A DNA stretch of 5,838 bases from Opitutia bacterium (GTDB lineage: Bacteria; Verrucomicrobiota; Verrucomicrobiia; Opitutales; Seribacteraceae): the NCBI GenBank assembly GCA_018695085.1, contig JABHOU010000350.1, positions 1 to 5,838 of the forward strand, written 5' to 3'. This document shows, one piece after another, positions 1-5,838 of this stretch. The notes under the pieces were generated by a model. That model was given only the letters and a program-made list of their open reading frames with translations, was not told the origin of the DNA and ran no database searches. Position 1 is the first letter of the stretch; the number at the start of each line of letters is the position of its first letter. The position numbers were made by a program, and so were the translations under genes.

Positions 1-428
1 ACTGCGGAACCGAGATAAGGATAGTCCACGCCACGATCCAAGGGATCGCCCCTTTGCATGCGGGGCACGCCGGTAGAATGATTTGGATCCTTGGTCGCCA
101 TGGTCCGGATGACCGATATCTTGTGTGCGATCTTCGCGGTATTGGGCATCAGTTCGCTGAAATGAATGCCGGGGATGCTGGTCTTTATGCTTCGAAACGG
201 GCCCGCGAACTTGCTCTCTGGCAAGGGGTGCCAGCTTTCATACTGACTTATGCCGCCATCCAACCAGATGAGGCAAACTTGCTTTTTCTTTTCCTTGATC
301 TGCTTCGCGATGGAGGGATGGAGCAGACTACCAAAACCCGCTAATCCTCCCAAGGCGCCAAGCATTTGGCGCCTCGTGACGTCATGGACGGCTTGGCCAC
401 ATGCAGAGCTATTTAATGTCGAAGGCAT
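1..428 (-). CDS. DUF1501 family exported protein, N-terminal part (cut by left edge)
   Basis: I translated 142 codons from the ATG at 428-426 to the left edge without a stop; the rest of the gene lies outside the window. The N-terminus carries a twin-arginine motif (TRRQMLG, residues 18-24) followed by a Gly/Ala/Leu-rich hydrophobic stretch to about residue 36, which suggests Tat export. The hallmark DUF1501 segment follows: WLDGGISQYESWHPLP (residues 55-70), then the family pattern of a PGIHFSELMP block (86-95), VIRTM (106-110) and DPNHSTG (114-120). DUF1501 proteins belong to the alkaline-phosphatase/sulfatase-like superfamily and commonly sit just downstream of a DUF1549/DUF1553 gene, as here. 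The biochemical role of the family is not settled. The start codon overlaps the upstream stop by one base (TGATG), and no Shine-Dalgarno is visible, so translation is probably coupled. The family call is firm and the function is open. Confidence 0.93.
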   Translation of the reverse strand, partial: MPSTLNSSACGQAVHDVTRRQMLGALGGLAGFGSLLHPSIAKQIKEKKKQVCLIWLDGGISQYESWHPLPESKFAGPFRSIKTSIPGIHFSELMPNTAKIAHKISVIRTMATKDPNHSTGVPRMQRGDPLDRGVDYPYLGSA

Positions 429-430
429 CA
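426..430 (-). promoter_or_regulatory. TGATG stop/start overlap coupling DUF1549/1553 to DUF1501
   Basis: On the minus strand the bases TGATG contain the TGA stop of the DUF1549/DUF1553 gene and the ATG start of the DUF1501 gene, sharing one A. The 20 bases before the ATG hold no GGAGG-like sequence. Termination-reinitiation by the same ribosomes is the likely way the second gene is translated. Confidence 0.8.
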
Positions 431-2098
431 ATGGTTGAACGTGAATTCCGCGGAGTTCAACAAGGCCCAAGCCAAGTCGGCTAATGCAGCGGTTCGTCTT
501 GGTTCATTTCGGGCAAGATAATCGGTGATCCAAATGGCCTCCTCCTTTTCCGGCAGGCGCGACAATACGGCAAGATACATTTCCTTGGCCATAGCATCGG
601 GAGCATCCATTTTGCTCAAACGATCGATCAGGTTTCCGGTCCGAGGTTTCAGCCAATGTTGGATCAAGCGGTCGTTCATCAGGAAAAGAGACTTGTTTAC
701 CCCTGGGCTAAAATCGACCTCAGCCGTTCCGGGCGGATGGGCAAAGGTTTGAATAAAAATGGACTCAATCTCACCCAAGGATGGCGGAAGCTCGACGTTA
801 CTCCCGGTGAAATATCCCTTGCGGTCGAATTTTTCAGCATCAGGTTCTACCTCGAGGGCTTTGGCCCACTCGACATTACCGGTAGCTCGCAATACGGCTC
901 GCAGCAATTGCTCGGGTGTTAAGCCCTTCGGCAAGCTCACTCGGTAACTGTCAGGCTCGACCTTTGGCACTCCATTCGGCAAGCGACTACTTCGCTGATA
1001 GACCTCACTCATCATAATTTCGCGAATCAACCACTTGAGGTCGAACCCATGACTCACGAATTCGCGGGCGAGCAAATCCAAAAGCTTGGGGTGCGAAGGA
1101 GGGTTCTTGGAATGCATTTCGTCCAACGGATGGGACAAACCGCGCCCCATGAGCAAAAACCAGATACGGTTCACGCTGTTACGGGCAAAAAGTTCGTTGT
1201 CCTTCGAGGTCAAGTCGGTTGCAAGGAGTTCACGCGGACGAAACTTGGGGACAGCTGGAAGTCCGTCGGTCGCCGGCTTATCGTATTCCTCGCCCTTCTT
1301 GTACTGAGGAATCACAACTTCCTCCCCGGCAGGCAGTTTTGGCCCTGTGCTCATTTTCACCAAATCGAAGACCGACTCGAAATCGACCTTCTTGCTGGAG
1401 AGCCCTTCCACAAGGTAGACCTTGTTCTCCTTTTTGGCCGTAGCCTGCTTGGTTTGGTTGAGGTAAGCGAACAATCCCCAATAATGGGCCTGCTTCCATT
1501 CCTTGACCGATGGATGATCATGACACTTGGCGCAGGTCAGGTCCATCCCGAGAAGAAGGCGAGCAATGTCCTCAGTCATTGCATGGTGGTCGGCTTTTCC
1601 GAGAAACTTCATCGCCGGTCGCGATGCACCTTGCCCATTGGCCTCGATCATCTGGCGAATCATATCATCCCATAGCGGTTTTCCACGAAGAGTTTCCTTC
1701 ATGAAATTATCCCATTCCTCTTGAGTCACTTTACCTTCATCGAGGCGTTCCAGGAACATCACGTTCAACCGTTCCGTCCAGTGGGCGGCGAATGATTCGC
1801 CGGAAATCAAGCGATTCAGCAACTTTGTTCGTTTGCCAGCGGACTTATCAGCCAGGAAAGTGATCACCTCATCTGGAGTGGGTATATTCCCAGTCAAGTC
1901 GAGCGTGACACGTCGAAGGAAAGAGGCGTCATCCGCGGTTTTGGAAAAAGGGACGTCGCCGACCTTGAATCTAATCAAGTCATCAATTCGATTATGCAAC
2001 GCCTCCTGACCGGACAGAGAGAACCCCCAGACCAAGGACATGACGAAACATGGCATCTTTCGCCGTAAGCTGTTGAAGACATTTTTCAAAATAAGCAC
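428..2098 (-). CDS. DUF1549/DUF1553 (PSCyt2/PSD1) exported protein with CxxCH motif
   Basis: A 556-residue protein. The N-terminus has basic residues (LRRK, 11-14) and a hydrophobic core (about 16-30), so it is probably exported by Sec. The DUF1549 domain spans about residues 35-215, with RRVTLDLTGNIPTPDEV (62-78) and DLTCAKCHDHP (186-196). C189, C192 and H193 form a CxxCH haem-c-type motif typical of this domain. DUF1553 spans about 285-525, with ARNSVNRIW (305-313), NPPSHPKLLDLLA (332-344), and SRLPEKEE (513-520) near the end. The closing LLNSAEFTFNH is also family-typical. Many relatives are longer and carry an extra N-terminal cytochrome-like PSCyt1 domain, which is absent here. The first codon is GTG (2098-2096); an in-frame TAG at 2119-2117 limits extension. 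The ATG at residue 15 is an alternative, but it would remove the basic part of the signal peptide. The DUF1501 gene follows directly, forming a two-gene unit. Electron transfer or redox function is inference only. Confidence 0.94.
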   Translation of the reverse strand: MLILKNVFNSLRRKMPCFVMSLVWGFSLSGQEALHNRIDDLIRFKVGDVPFSKTADDASFLRRVTLDLTGNIPTPDEVITFLADKSAGKRTKLLNRLISGESFAAHWTERLNVMFLERLDEGKVTQEEWDNFMKETLRGKPLWDDMIRQMIEANGQGASRPAMKFLGKADHHAMTEDIARLLLGMDLTCAKCHDHPSVKEWKQAHYWGLFAYLNQTKQATAKKENKVYLVEGLSSKKVDFESVFDLVKMSTGPKLPAGEEVVIPQYKKGEEYDKPATDGLPAVPKFRPRELLATDLTSKDNELFARNSVNRIWFLLMGRGLSHPLDEMHSKNPPSHPKLLDLLAREFVSHGFDLKWLIREIMMSEVYQRSSRLPNGVPKVEPDSYRVSLPKGLTPEQLLRAVLRATGNVEWAKALEVEPDAEKFDRKGYFTGSNVELPPSLGEIESIFIQTFAHPPGTAEVDFSPGVNKSLFLMNDRLIQHWLKPRTGNLIDRLSKMDAPDAMAKEMYLAVLSRLPEKEEAIWITDYLARNEPRRTAALADLAWALLNSAEFTFNH

Positions 2099-2221
2099 TG
2101 AACAACTAATAACTGCCTACAACTTGACGGTAGCTCAAGTCACAAGGAGCTTTTAAAAATATTTTTTGGTCAAGAGAGACCTAAGCCTTGCTAAGTGAAG
2201 TTCACTTCCTAGGTTAATGAC
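2099..2221. promoter_or_regulatory. Divergent intergenic promoter region
   Basis: These 123 bases separate the divergent starts of the DUF1549/DUF1553 gene (minus) and the ThuA-like gene (plus), so promoters for both should lie here. The centre is AT-rich, with a perfect 12-base palindrome AAAAATATTTTT at 2155-2166. An AGCTC/GAGCT inverted repeat sits at 2132-2136 and 2147-2151, and a stronger palindrome lies at 2193-2207. TTGACG at 2124-2129 (plus strand) and TTGACC at 2173-2168 (minus strand) each match five of six bases of a sigma-70 -35 box. Neither has a convincing -10 box 16-18 bases downstream, so I do not assign exact promoters. No open reading frame of interest lies within. Confidence 0.65.
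2193..2207. promoter_or_regulatory. Perfect 7-1-7 palindrome, possible operator
   Basis: AAGTGAA-G-TTCACTT is a perfect inverted repeat of 7 bases with a one-base centre, ending 14 bases before the ThuA-like ATG. The position fits an operator for a dimeric repressor controlling the plus-strand gene, or a small hairpin in its 5' leader. The adjacent CCTAGG (2208-2213) is a further 6-base palindrome. No regulator gene is in the window, so the binding protein is unknown. Confidence 0.45.
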
Positions 2222-3244
2222 ATGCACACTAAAGCAATCCTAATCCTTACTCTTACAATTACCTCTTTAATGAGCGCTTTTGCCGCTGCCCCTCTCGTTT
2301 ACGAGGGCGAAAAAGGCCTCGGCAAAGGCAAGCATCTGGTCTTCATCGCGAGCGACCACGAATATCGTTCCGAGGAGACCTTGCCTGCCCTCGCCCGCAT
2401 CTTGGCCAAACACCATGGCTTCAAATGCTCCGTCGTGTTTGGCGTAAACGCAAAGGGTGAAATACAGCCCGGGGCCAACAATGTGCCGGGTATCGAAGAG
2501 TTGGCCAACGCTGATCTCATGGTGGTTTTCACCCGCTTCCAAAATTGGCCGGCCGACCAAATGAAACACTTCGTTAACTATCTGGATCGGGCCGGACCGA
2601 TCGTCGGTTTGCGCACCGCCACTCACGGATTCAACAAGATCCCCAAGGACAGTCCGTATGCTAAATACAACAACGGCTTCGGCGGAGCCGACTACAAGGA
2701 CGGCTTCGGTCGCCAAGTGTTAGGCGAAAAATGGGCGGGCCACTATGGTGGCAACCACAGTTCGAGTACTCGTCTTGACATCGTTCCGGAGCAGAACAAG
2801 CATCCTATCCTCCGGGGAGTGAAGAATATGTGGGCTCAGTGCGGCGGCTACAACACGAACCCCTTAAAGCCTTACACTACTTTGGCAATGGCTCAGCCCC
2901 TCAAGGGCATGTCTCCCGATTCACCAGACGACGAAACCCGCAAGCCCGTTCCCGGAGCCTGGACACGTCACTACATAGGCAAGGACGGCAAAAGCAAGGG
3001 TCGTGTCTTCACCAGTACTTACGGAGCATCCAATGACATCGAAAGCGACGGCTACCGGCGTCTCCTAATCAACGGATGCATATGGGCGGCGGGCTTGGAA
3101 GACGCCATCAAGCCGGACCTAAAGGTCGGCTTCGTGGGGCCCTTCAACGGTACTTGGGCACGGGGCAAGGGACGACGCAAGTCAGGGACCAAGCCAAGCG
3201 ACATGGCCGGCTGGGACACCCCCATCGTACCGTTGCAAGAGTAG
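2222..3244 (+). CDS. Secreted ThuA-like domain protein
   Basis: A 340-residue protein. Residues 1-23 form a Sec signal peptide (K4, hydrophobic core 6-20, AFAAA end). The mature part is a ThuA-like domain (glutamine-amidotransferase-like flavodoxin fold) over about 36-292. Family landmarks are HLVFIASDHEYRSEETLP (38-55), with HEYRSEE the typical first-strand loop; ADLMVVFTRF (97-106); GLRTATHGF (129-137), the equivalent of the nucleophile-elbow region but lacking a Cys; GHYGGNHSSSTRLDI (173-187); HPILRGV (194-200); and RRLLINGCIWAAGLE (279-293). A short basic tail (RGKGRRK, 314-320) follows. ThuA was named from trehalose utilisation in rhizobia. Exported PVC homologues are often annotated as glycosyl hydrolase or trehalose utilisation proteins, and the reaction here is unproven. 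Upstream only AGG (2211-2213) could pair with 16S rRNA, at 8-base spacing. It diverges from the DUF1549/DUF1553 gene and converges on the phosphatase gene. Confidence 0.9.
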   Translation: MHTKAILILTLTITSLMSAFAAAPLVYEGEKGLGKGKHLVFIASDHEYRSEETLPALARILAKHHGFKCSVVFGVNAKGEIQPGANNVPGIEELANADLMVVFTRFQNWPADQMKHFVNYLDRAGPIVGLRTATHGFNKIPKDSPYAKYNNGFGGADYKDGFGRQVLGEKWAGHYGGNHSSSTRLDIVPEQNKHPILRGVKNMWAQCGGYNTNPLKPYTTLAMAQPLKGMSPDSPDDETRKPVPGAWTRHYIGKDGKSKGRVFTSTYGASNDIESDGYRRLLINGCIWAAGLEDAIKPDLKVGFVGPFNGTWARGKGRRKSGTKPSDMAGWDTPIVPLQE

Positions 3245-3250
3245 CCAGCG

Positions 3251-5095
3251 TCAGTCGAGCCCCAGCACGATGGTCTCCGAGTAGCGGAGCTCACCGGTTA
3301 AAGCGTCGTGGAACTGAAAGATGACTTGGGGGTGAGGAAAGGCGAACCAGCGTTCGCCGTCGCGCTCGAGCGGGTTGTTGAAGACGTTGTTGACCTGCAC
3401 CACGCAATAGTGAGGAAAGGTGCGATTCGCTCGAGGTATGTCTGCCATGGCGTAGCTTGACCACCTGATGTCGCAGGAACGGGGACCATACTTGAACTTG
3501 CCATTGGAAGGTCGTCCCCCCTCATCCTTCATGGGGGCGTGATTGATCGAGTTATGAGGACCGCTGGCGAATTCGTAAACGTTGTCCGTTATTTTGATGG
3601 CAAAACTGTTGTGCAAGTCGCCAGTAAGCACGAATACCGCCTTGTCGAGACCGTCCCAGAACTCGATCAGTTCCTCGCGTTCCTTTAAGAAAACAGTCCA
3701 GGCATCATCCTTCTTGATCGTAGCTTGCTTGTCGTCTCCGCCACCGCTGCCGACGTGCGGCACCATGAAGTTTACCGAGGATACCACGAAGATGAAATCC
3801 GACTTGCTCTTGCGTATACCGTCCTTGAGCCACTTGAGTTGCTGTTTGCCGATCATGGTGGCCTTGGGGTTGTCCGGATGATCGACGTTGTGAAGGTTAC
3901 GATGGGTGCGGGTATCAAGGAGGAAGAAATCACAATTCGAAACAGTGAACTTGCCGTAACAGCGACGCCCGATGGAATACGAAGCCCGACCGGTCGCATT
4001 GGCCGCGGGTTTCACCTTCAGCTTGTTAGGTCCGAGGACTTTCACGATTTCGTATACTGCGGAGTTCGGATCGCCAGGTTGGGCATCCAGTTTGGAATCG
4101 GGTACCCCTGCGGTTGGGGTGCCCCAATGCACATGGAGGTTGGCCATGTCGGCAAGAGGAAGCCCGGTGAAGTCGGCATCAGGGTCTTCCAGCACGTCGG
4201 ACCCTTTTTCAAAATGAGCGGAGCCAAAATGAGCAGGAGCATCATGCTCGGTGGGATTGGCCCAAGCCAAATAATCAAACCAAGCCCTAGTTCCGATGTC
4301 GCGAAAAACGGCTCGGCGGTTTACGTAACCGGTCTCGGCAGCTCCGTAGATGTCGTTGATCAACTCATGGTCATCGGCGGTAAAATATGTGGGAACGTGT
4401 CGATGCCACTCCGCGAGGTTGCGGCCACGGTGCATAAGGTCCTTGTAGTTTTGCCAGACCCCGACGACGGTGGGGGCGTGGCGAACAATGGAAGGAGCTT
4501 CGCCGAGGCCAACTTGGTGGAGCCATTCATGCGGGGGATAGTCACGGCGGGTTTCGTAAAGCCAGTCCCCATTGAGGATAGCGAAATTCACCTGGTCGCG
4601 CACCTTCGCGTTCAAGGTATCGAAGACAGGCAAGGTGGGTCCAACGCTGTCGCCTCCGCCCTTGGGATTGTTGCCGCAGGCGAACTCGAAACGGAAGTTG
4701 AACAATCCCTTGGGGTTACCTTGGGGATTCTTGAAATCCTTTGCCCGAGGCATAGTGCGAAAAGATCCACTTAACTGGTGGTCGGCTATACGATAGTGGT
4801 AGCGGGTATCAGGAGAGAGCTTACCGATCGTAAGCGTCCCGGTGTAGTCATGCTCCGGACCACGTGTTGCAAAAGTGGCGGCCTGATCGAGCTTGTCGGC
4901 ATCGGTCCCGTAGAACACCACTACCTCTCCTTGCCGCTCGGTACGGACCCATATAGTCATGGAATCGGGAGCTGGGCGCCCAAGAATGGGACCCGCGGTG
5001 ACACGGATCGGCGTGGGACCGACGTCTTGAGTGAAGCTTTCACAAACACTTAAGTAAAACGAAAGAATTAAAAAGATTTTCAGCTGATTCTTCAT
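3251..5095 (-). CDS. Secreted PhoD-like metallophosphatase
   Basis: A 614-residue protein. Residues 1-22 form a signal peptide of Sec type (MKNQLK then a hydrophobic run); it lacks the twin arginines of classical PhoD. A PhoD N-terminal beta-domain occupies about 30-115 (GPILGRPAPDSMTIWVRT, 35-52; LSPDTRYHYRI, 93-103). The catalytic domain shows the PhoD motif series: FACG with C140, LNGDWLYE (174-181) with D177 and Y180, TADDHELIND (239-248), LLDTRTHR (392-399), GKQQLKWLKDGI (416-427), VVSSVNF (437-443) and LTGDLHNS (490-497). In characterised PhoD the equivalent Cys, Asp, Tyr and His positions bind the Fe/Ca centre that cleaves phosphodiesters and phosphomonoesters. About residues 296-380 form an insertion before the LDTR strand. 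The start ATG (5095-5093) lies 11 bases after the upstream stop, with no Shine-Dalgarno but an AT-rich leader. The stop lies 6 bases from the convergent ThuA-like stop. The substrate is unknown. Confidence 0.94.
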   Translation of the reverse strand: MKNQLKIFLILSFYLSVCESFTQDVGPTPIRVTAGPILGRPAPDSMTIWVRTERQGEVVVFYGTDADKLDQAATFATRGPEHDYTGTLTIGKLSPDTRYHYRIADHQLSGSFRTMPRAKDFKNPQGNPKGLFNFRFEFACGNNPKGGGDSVGPTLPVFDTLNAKVRDQVNFAILNGDWLYETRRDYPPHEWLHQVGLGEAPSIVRHAPTVVGVWQNYKDLMHRGRNLAEWHRHVPTYFTADDHELINDIYGAAETGYVNRRAVFRDIGTRAWFDYLAWANPTEHDAPAHFGSAHFEKGSDVLEDPDADFTGLPLADMANLHVHWGTPTAGVPDSKLDAQPGDPNSAVYEIVKVLGPNKLKVKPAANATGRASYSIGRRCYGKFTVSNCDFFLLDTRTHRNLHNVDHPDNPKATMIGKQQLKWLKDGIRKSKSDFIFVVSSVNFMVPHVGSGGGDDKQATIKKDDAWTVFLKEREELIEFWDGLDKAVFVLTGDLHNSFAIKITDNVYEFASGPHNSINHAPMKDEGGRPSNGKFKYGPRSCDIRWSSYAMADIPRANRTFPHYCVVQVNNVFNNPLERDGERWFAFPHPQVIFQFHDALTGELRYSETIVLGLD

Positions 5096-5106
5096 AAACT
5101 TTTAGA

Positions 5107-5634
5107 TTAGTAACCAAATACAAATAAACTGCGAACCCTAGTGTAATTCCTTTCTTCAAAAAAAGGTTCCATTCGATTCACCACTTTTTTGAATTCGTTG
5201 GTAGGTTTAGAGTCCTGATTTTGGGTCAATGATTGAGGTACCAATAGAAACAAGTGGTTCGCATGTTCGCATATGTGACACTTCCAGAAGTCTAGAAGAT
5301 CCATATTATTCTGCGTTGTTTTCCCTCTTTCAATTTCTAACAGAATTCCCGTATTGGTAATTCTTTTGAAATAATCAGGCCTAAGACCTTTTGTGCTGTA
5401 GTGGCTAAAGAGACCCTTTTTCTCACTTTGAAAACCTAGTTCGAGAGCAAAGTCTAAAAATACAGACTGCACTTCCTTCGAATGGACTTTTGGTTGGTTC
5501 ACTGCATTAATTGCCTGCCTTACATCAGGTCTGTTGAGATGAGTTAAAAGAGCGTCTCCAGTTTCATTTACCAACTCATATTCAGATGTGCCAATGACTT
5601 GGTTTTGAGAGAATTTATGTATGGAAGTTGGCAT
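5107..5634 (-). CDS. Small PD-(D/E)XK-nuclease-like protein, uncharacterised
   Basis: 175 residues from the ATG at 5634-5632. I do not recognise a named family. Visible features: a helix EVQSVFLDFALELGF (54-68), then SEKKGLF (70-76), RPDYF (85-89) and a strand ILLEIERGKTTQNN (97-110). D87 followed by E100-x-E102 has the layout of a PD-(D/E)XK nuclease core, in the E-x-E variant seen in BamHI; K105 lies just after. A Cys/His cluster KCHICEHANH (118-127) and a hydrophobic strand LFLLVP (128-133) follow. There is no signal peptide or membrane segment, so it is probably cytoplasmic, unlike its neighbours. The frame can be extended to a GTG at 5697-5695, but that part overlaps the upstream gene's Lys-rich 3' end in another frame, so the ATG 10 bases after that gene's stop is preferred. 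G+C over 5161-5640 is about 38%, against clearly higher values either side, suggesting transfer. The coding call is good; the nuclease role is inference. Confidence 0.75.
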   Translation of the reverse strand: MPTSIHKFSQNQVIGTSEYELVNETGDALLTHLNRPDVRQAINAVNQPKVHSKEVQSVFLDFALELGFQSEKKGLFSHYSTKGLRPDYFKRITNTGILLEIERGKTTQNNMDLLDFWKCHICEHANHLFLLVPQSLTQNQDSKPTNEFKKVVNRMEPFFEERNYTRVRSLFVFGY

Positions 5635-5644
5635 TTCCAATGGG

Positions 5645-5838
5645 TTATTTCTTCTTGGGCTTCTTTTTCCCGGGTTGCTCAGCGGGGTTGATTGCACTTT
5701 TGGGCAGCAAATGCCTGACCTTGTCGTACTCCGGATTGACGCACTTGCCCCCCCAGCGCTTGAGGGTGCTCAATAGCCCGATGTCGGACTCGGGCGTTGC
5801 CCCCTTGTCGCCGGTCTCCTTGATCCAATGGGCGAGGA
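5645..5838 (-). CDS. Probable sulfatase, C-terminal fragment (cut by right edge)
   Basis: An open frame enters from the right edge and ends at TAA (5647-5645), giving 63 residues. The order of recognisable pieces is LAHWIKETGDKGATPESD, then LLSTLKRWGGKC, VNPEYDKVRHLLP and a basic tail ending GKKKPKKK. A helix with W-x-x-x-T/Q-G-D-x-G, followed by a TPES segment and a K-W/NPEYD segment, resembles the extreme C-terminus of formylglycine sulfatases from PVC bacteria. The catalytic C/S-x-P-x-R site would lie far upstream, outside the window, so the family is tentative. G+C is about 62-65% in 5701-5820, and codons end mostly in G or C, in sharp contrast to the next gene. The 10-base gap to the 175-residue gene suggests co-transcription. 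The lysine-rich end could also be simple low-complexity extension. Confidence 0.6.
   Translation of the reverse strand, partial: LAHWIKETGDKGATPESDIGLLSTLKRWGGKCVNPEYDKVRHLLPKSAINPAEQPGKKKPKKK

Noticed and set aside
54..344. Open frame of 96 codons on the plus strand near the left edge
   Set aside because: The minus strand encodes a clear DUF1501 N-terminus over the same bases, with twin-arginine signal and family motifs.
1049..1675. Open frame of 208 codons on the plus strand
   Set aside because: It is antisense to the DUF1549/DUF1553 gene, with no signal peptide, no domain and no start context.
2124..2129. TTGACG as a -35 box for the ThuA-like gene
   Set aside because: No acceptable -10 sequence lies 16-18 bases downstream; the nearest AT-rich hexamers are too far away, so it is not called as a promoter.
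2144..2149. AAGGAG as a ribosome binding site on the plus strand
   Set aside because: No start codon lies within 4-12 bases downstream, and the ThuA-like ATG is over 70 bases away.
2267..2716. Minus-strand open frame of 149 codons
   Set aside because: It is antisense to the ThuA-like gene, and its composition is that of a reversed coding strand.
3725..4774. Open frame of 349 codons on the plus strand
   Set aside because: It lies wholly antisense to the PhoD-like gene, whose motifs are unmistakable. Its translation has no recognisable domain, and such long shadows are expected opposite genes with this codon use.
5635..5697. 21-codon N-terminal extension of the 175-residue protein from a GTG start
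   Set aside because: It overlaps the 3' end of the sulfatase-like gene in another frame. The GKRSPRR piece is just the Lys-rich tail read out of frame, and the G+C change coincides with the internal ATG region.
1..5838. CRISPR arrays, tRNA, rRNA, insertion sequences, toxin-antitoxin pairs
   Set aside because: Reading both strands showed no regularly spaced repeats, no cloverleaf with the usual TTCRANNC box, no transposase-like protein and no terminal inverted repeats around the low-G+C gene.

Overview
The window reads as chromosomal DNA from a member of the PVC group, most likely Verrucomicrobiota or Planctomycetota. The basis is the gene families: a DUF1549/DUF1553 protein directly followed by a twin-arginine DUF1501 protein, a secreted ThuA-like protein, a secreted PhoD-like phosphatase and a probable sulfatase C-terminus. 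These families are strongly expanded together in that group. The genus cannot be told from the sequence alone. Coding density is very high. None of the five starts inside the window has a strong Shine-Dalgarno sequence.

Layout, left to right. (1) 1-428, minus: N-terminal part of a DUF1501 protein that runs off the left edge. (2) 428-2098, minus: DUF1549/DUF1553 protein with a CxxCH motif, whose TGA stop shares one base with the DUF1501 start (TGATG), so the two form a coupled operon. (3) 2099-2221: the only sizeable non-coding stretch, a divergent promoter region with an AT-rich core and a 7-1-7 palindrome just upstream of the next gene. (4) 2222-3244, plus: secreted ThuA-like protein. (5) 3251-5095, minus: secreted PhoD-like metallophosphatase, convergent with the ThuA-like gene, with 6 bases between the stop codons. 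(6) 5107-5634, minus: a 175-residue AT-rich gene with a PD-(D/E)XK-nuclease-like motif. (7) 5645-5838, minus: C-terminal part of a probable sulfatase that enters from the right edge. Genes 7, 6 and 5 are spaced 10 and 11 bases apart and are probably co-transcribed.

Functional reading. Genes 1, 2, 4, 5 and probably 7 look like exported proteins for the periplasm or cell envelope. Their families sit in loci for scavenging sulfated or phosphorylated polymers and sugars, though no substrate can be assigned here. The outlier is gene 6: a predicted cytoplasmic, nuclease-like protein at about 38% G+C, lodged between two exported-enzyme genes of clearly higher G+C. It is the best candidate for something undescribed in this window and for a horizontally acquired insertion. 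No partner methyltransferase, toxin-antitoxin pair, transposase, CRISPR array, tRNA or rRNA was seen.
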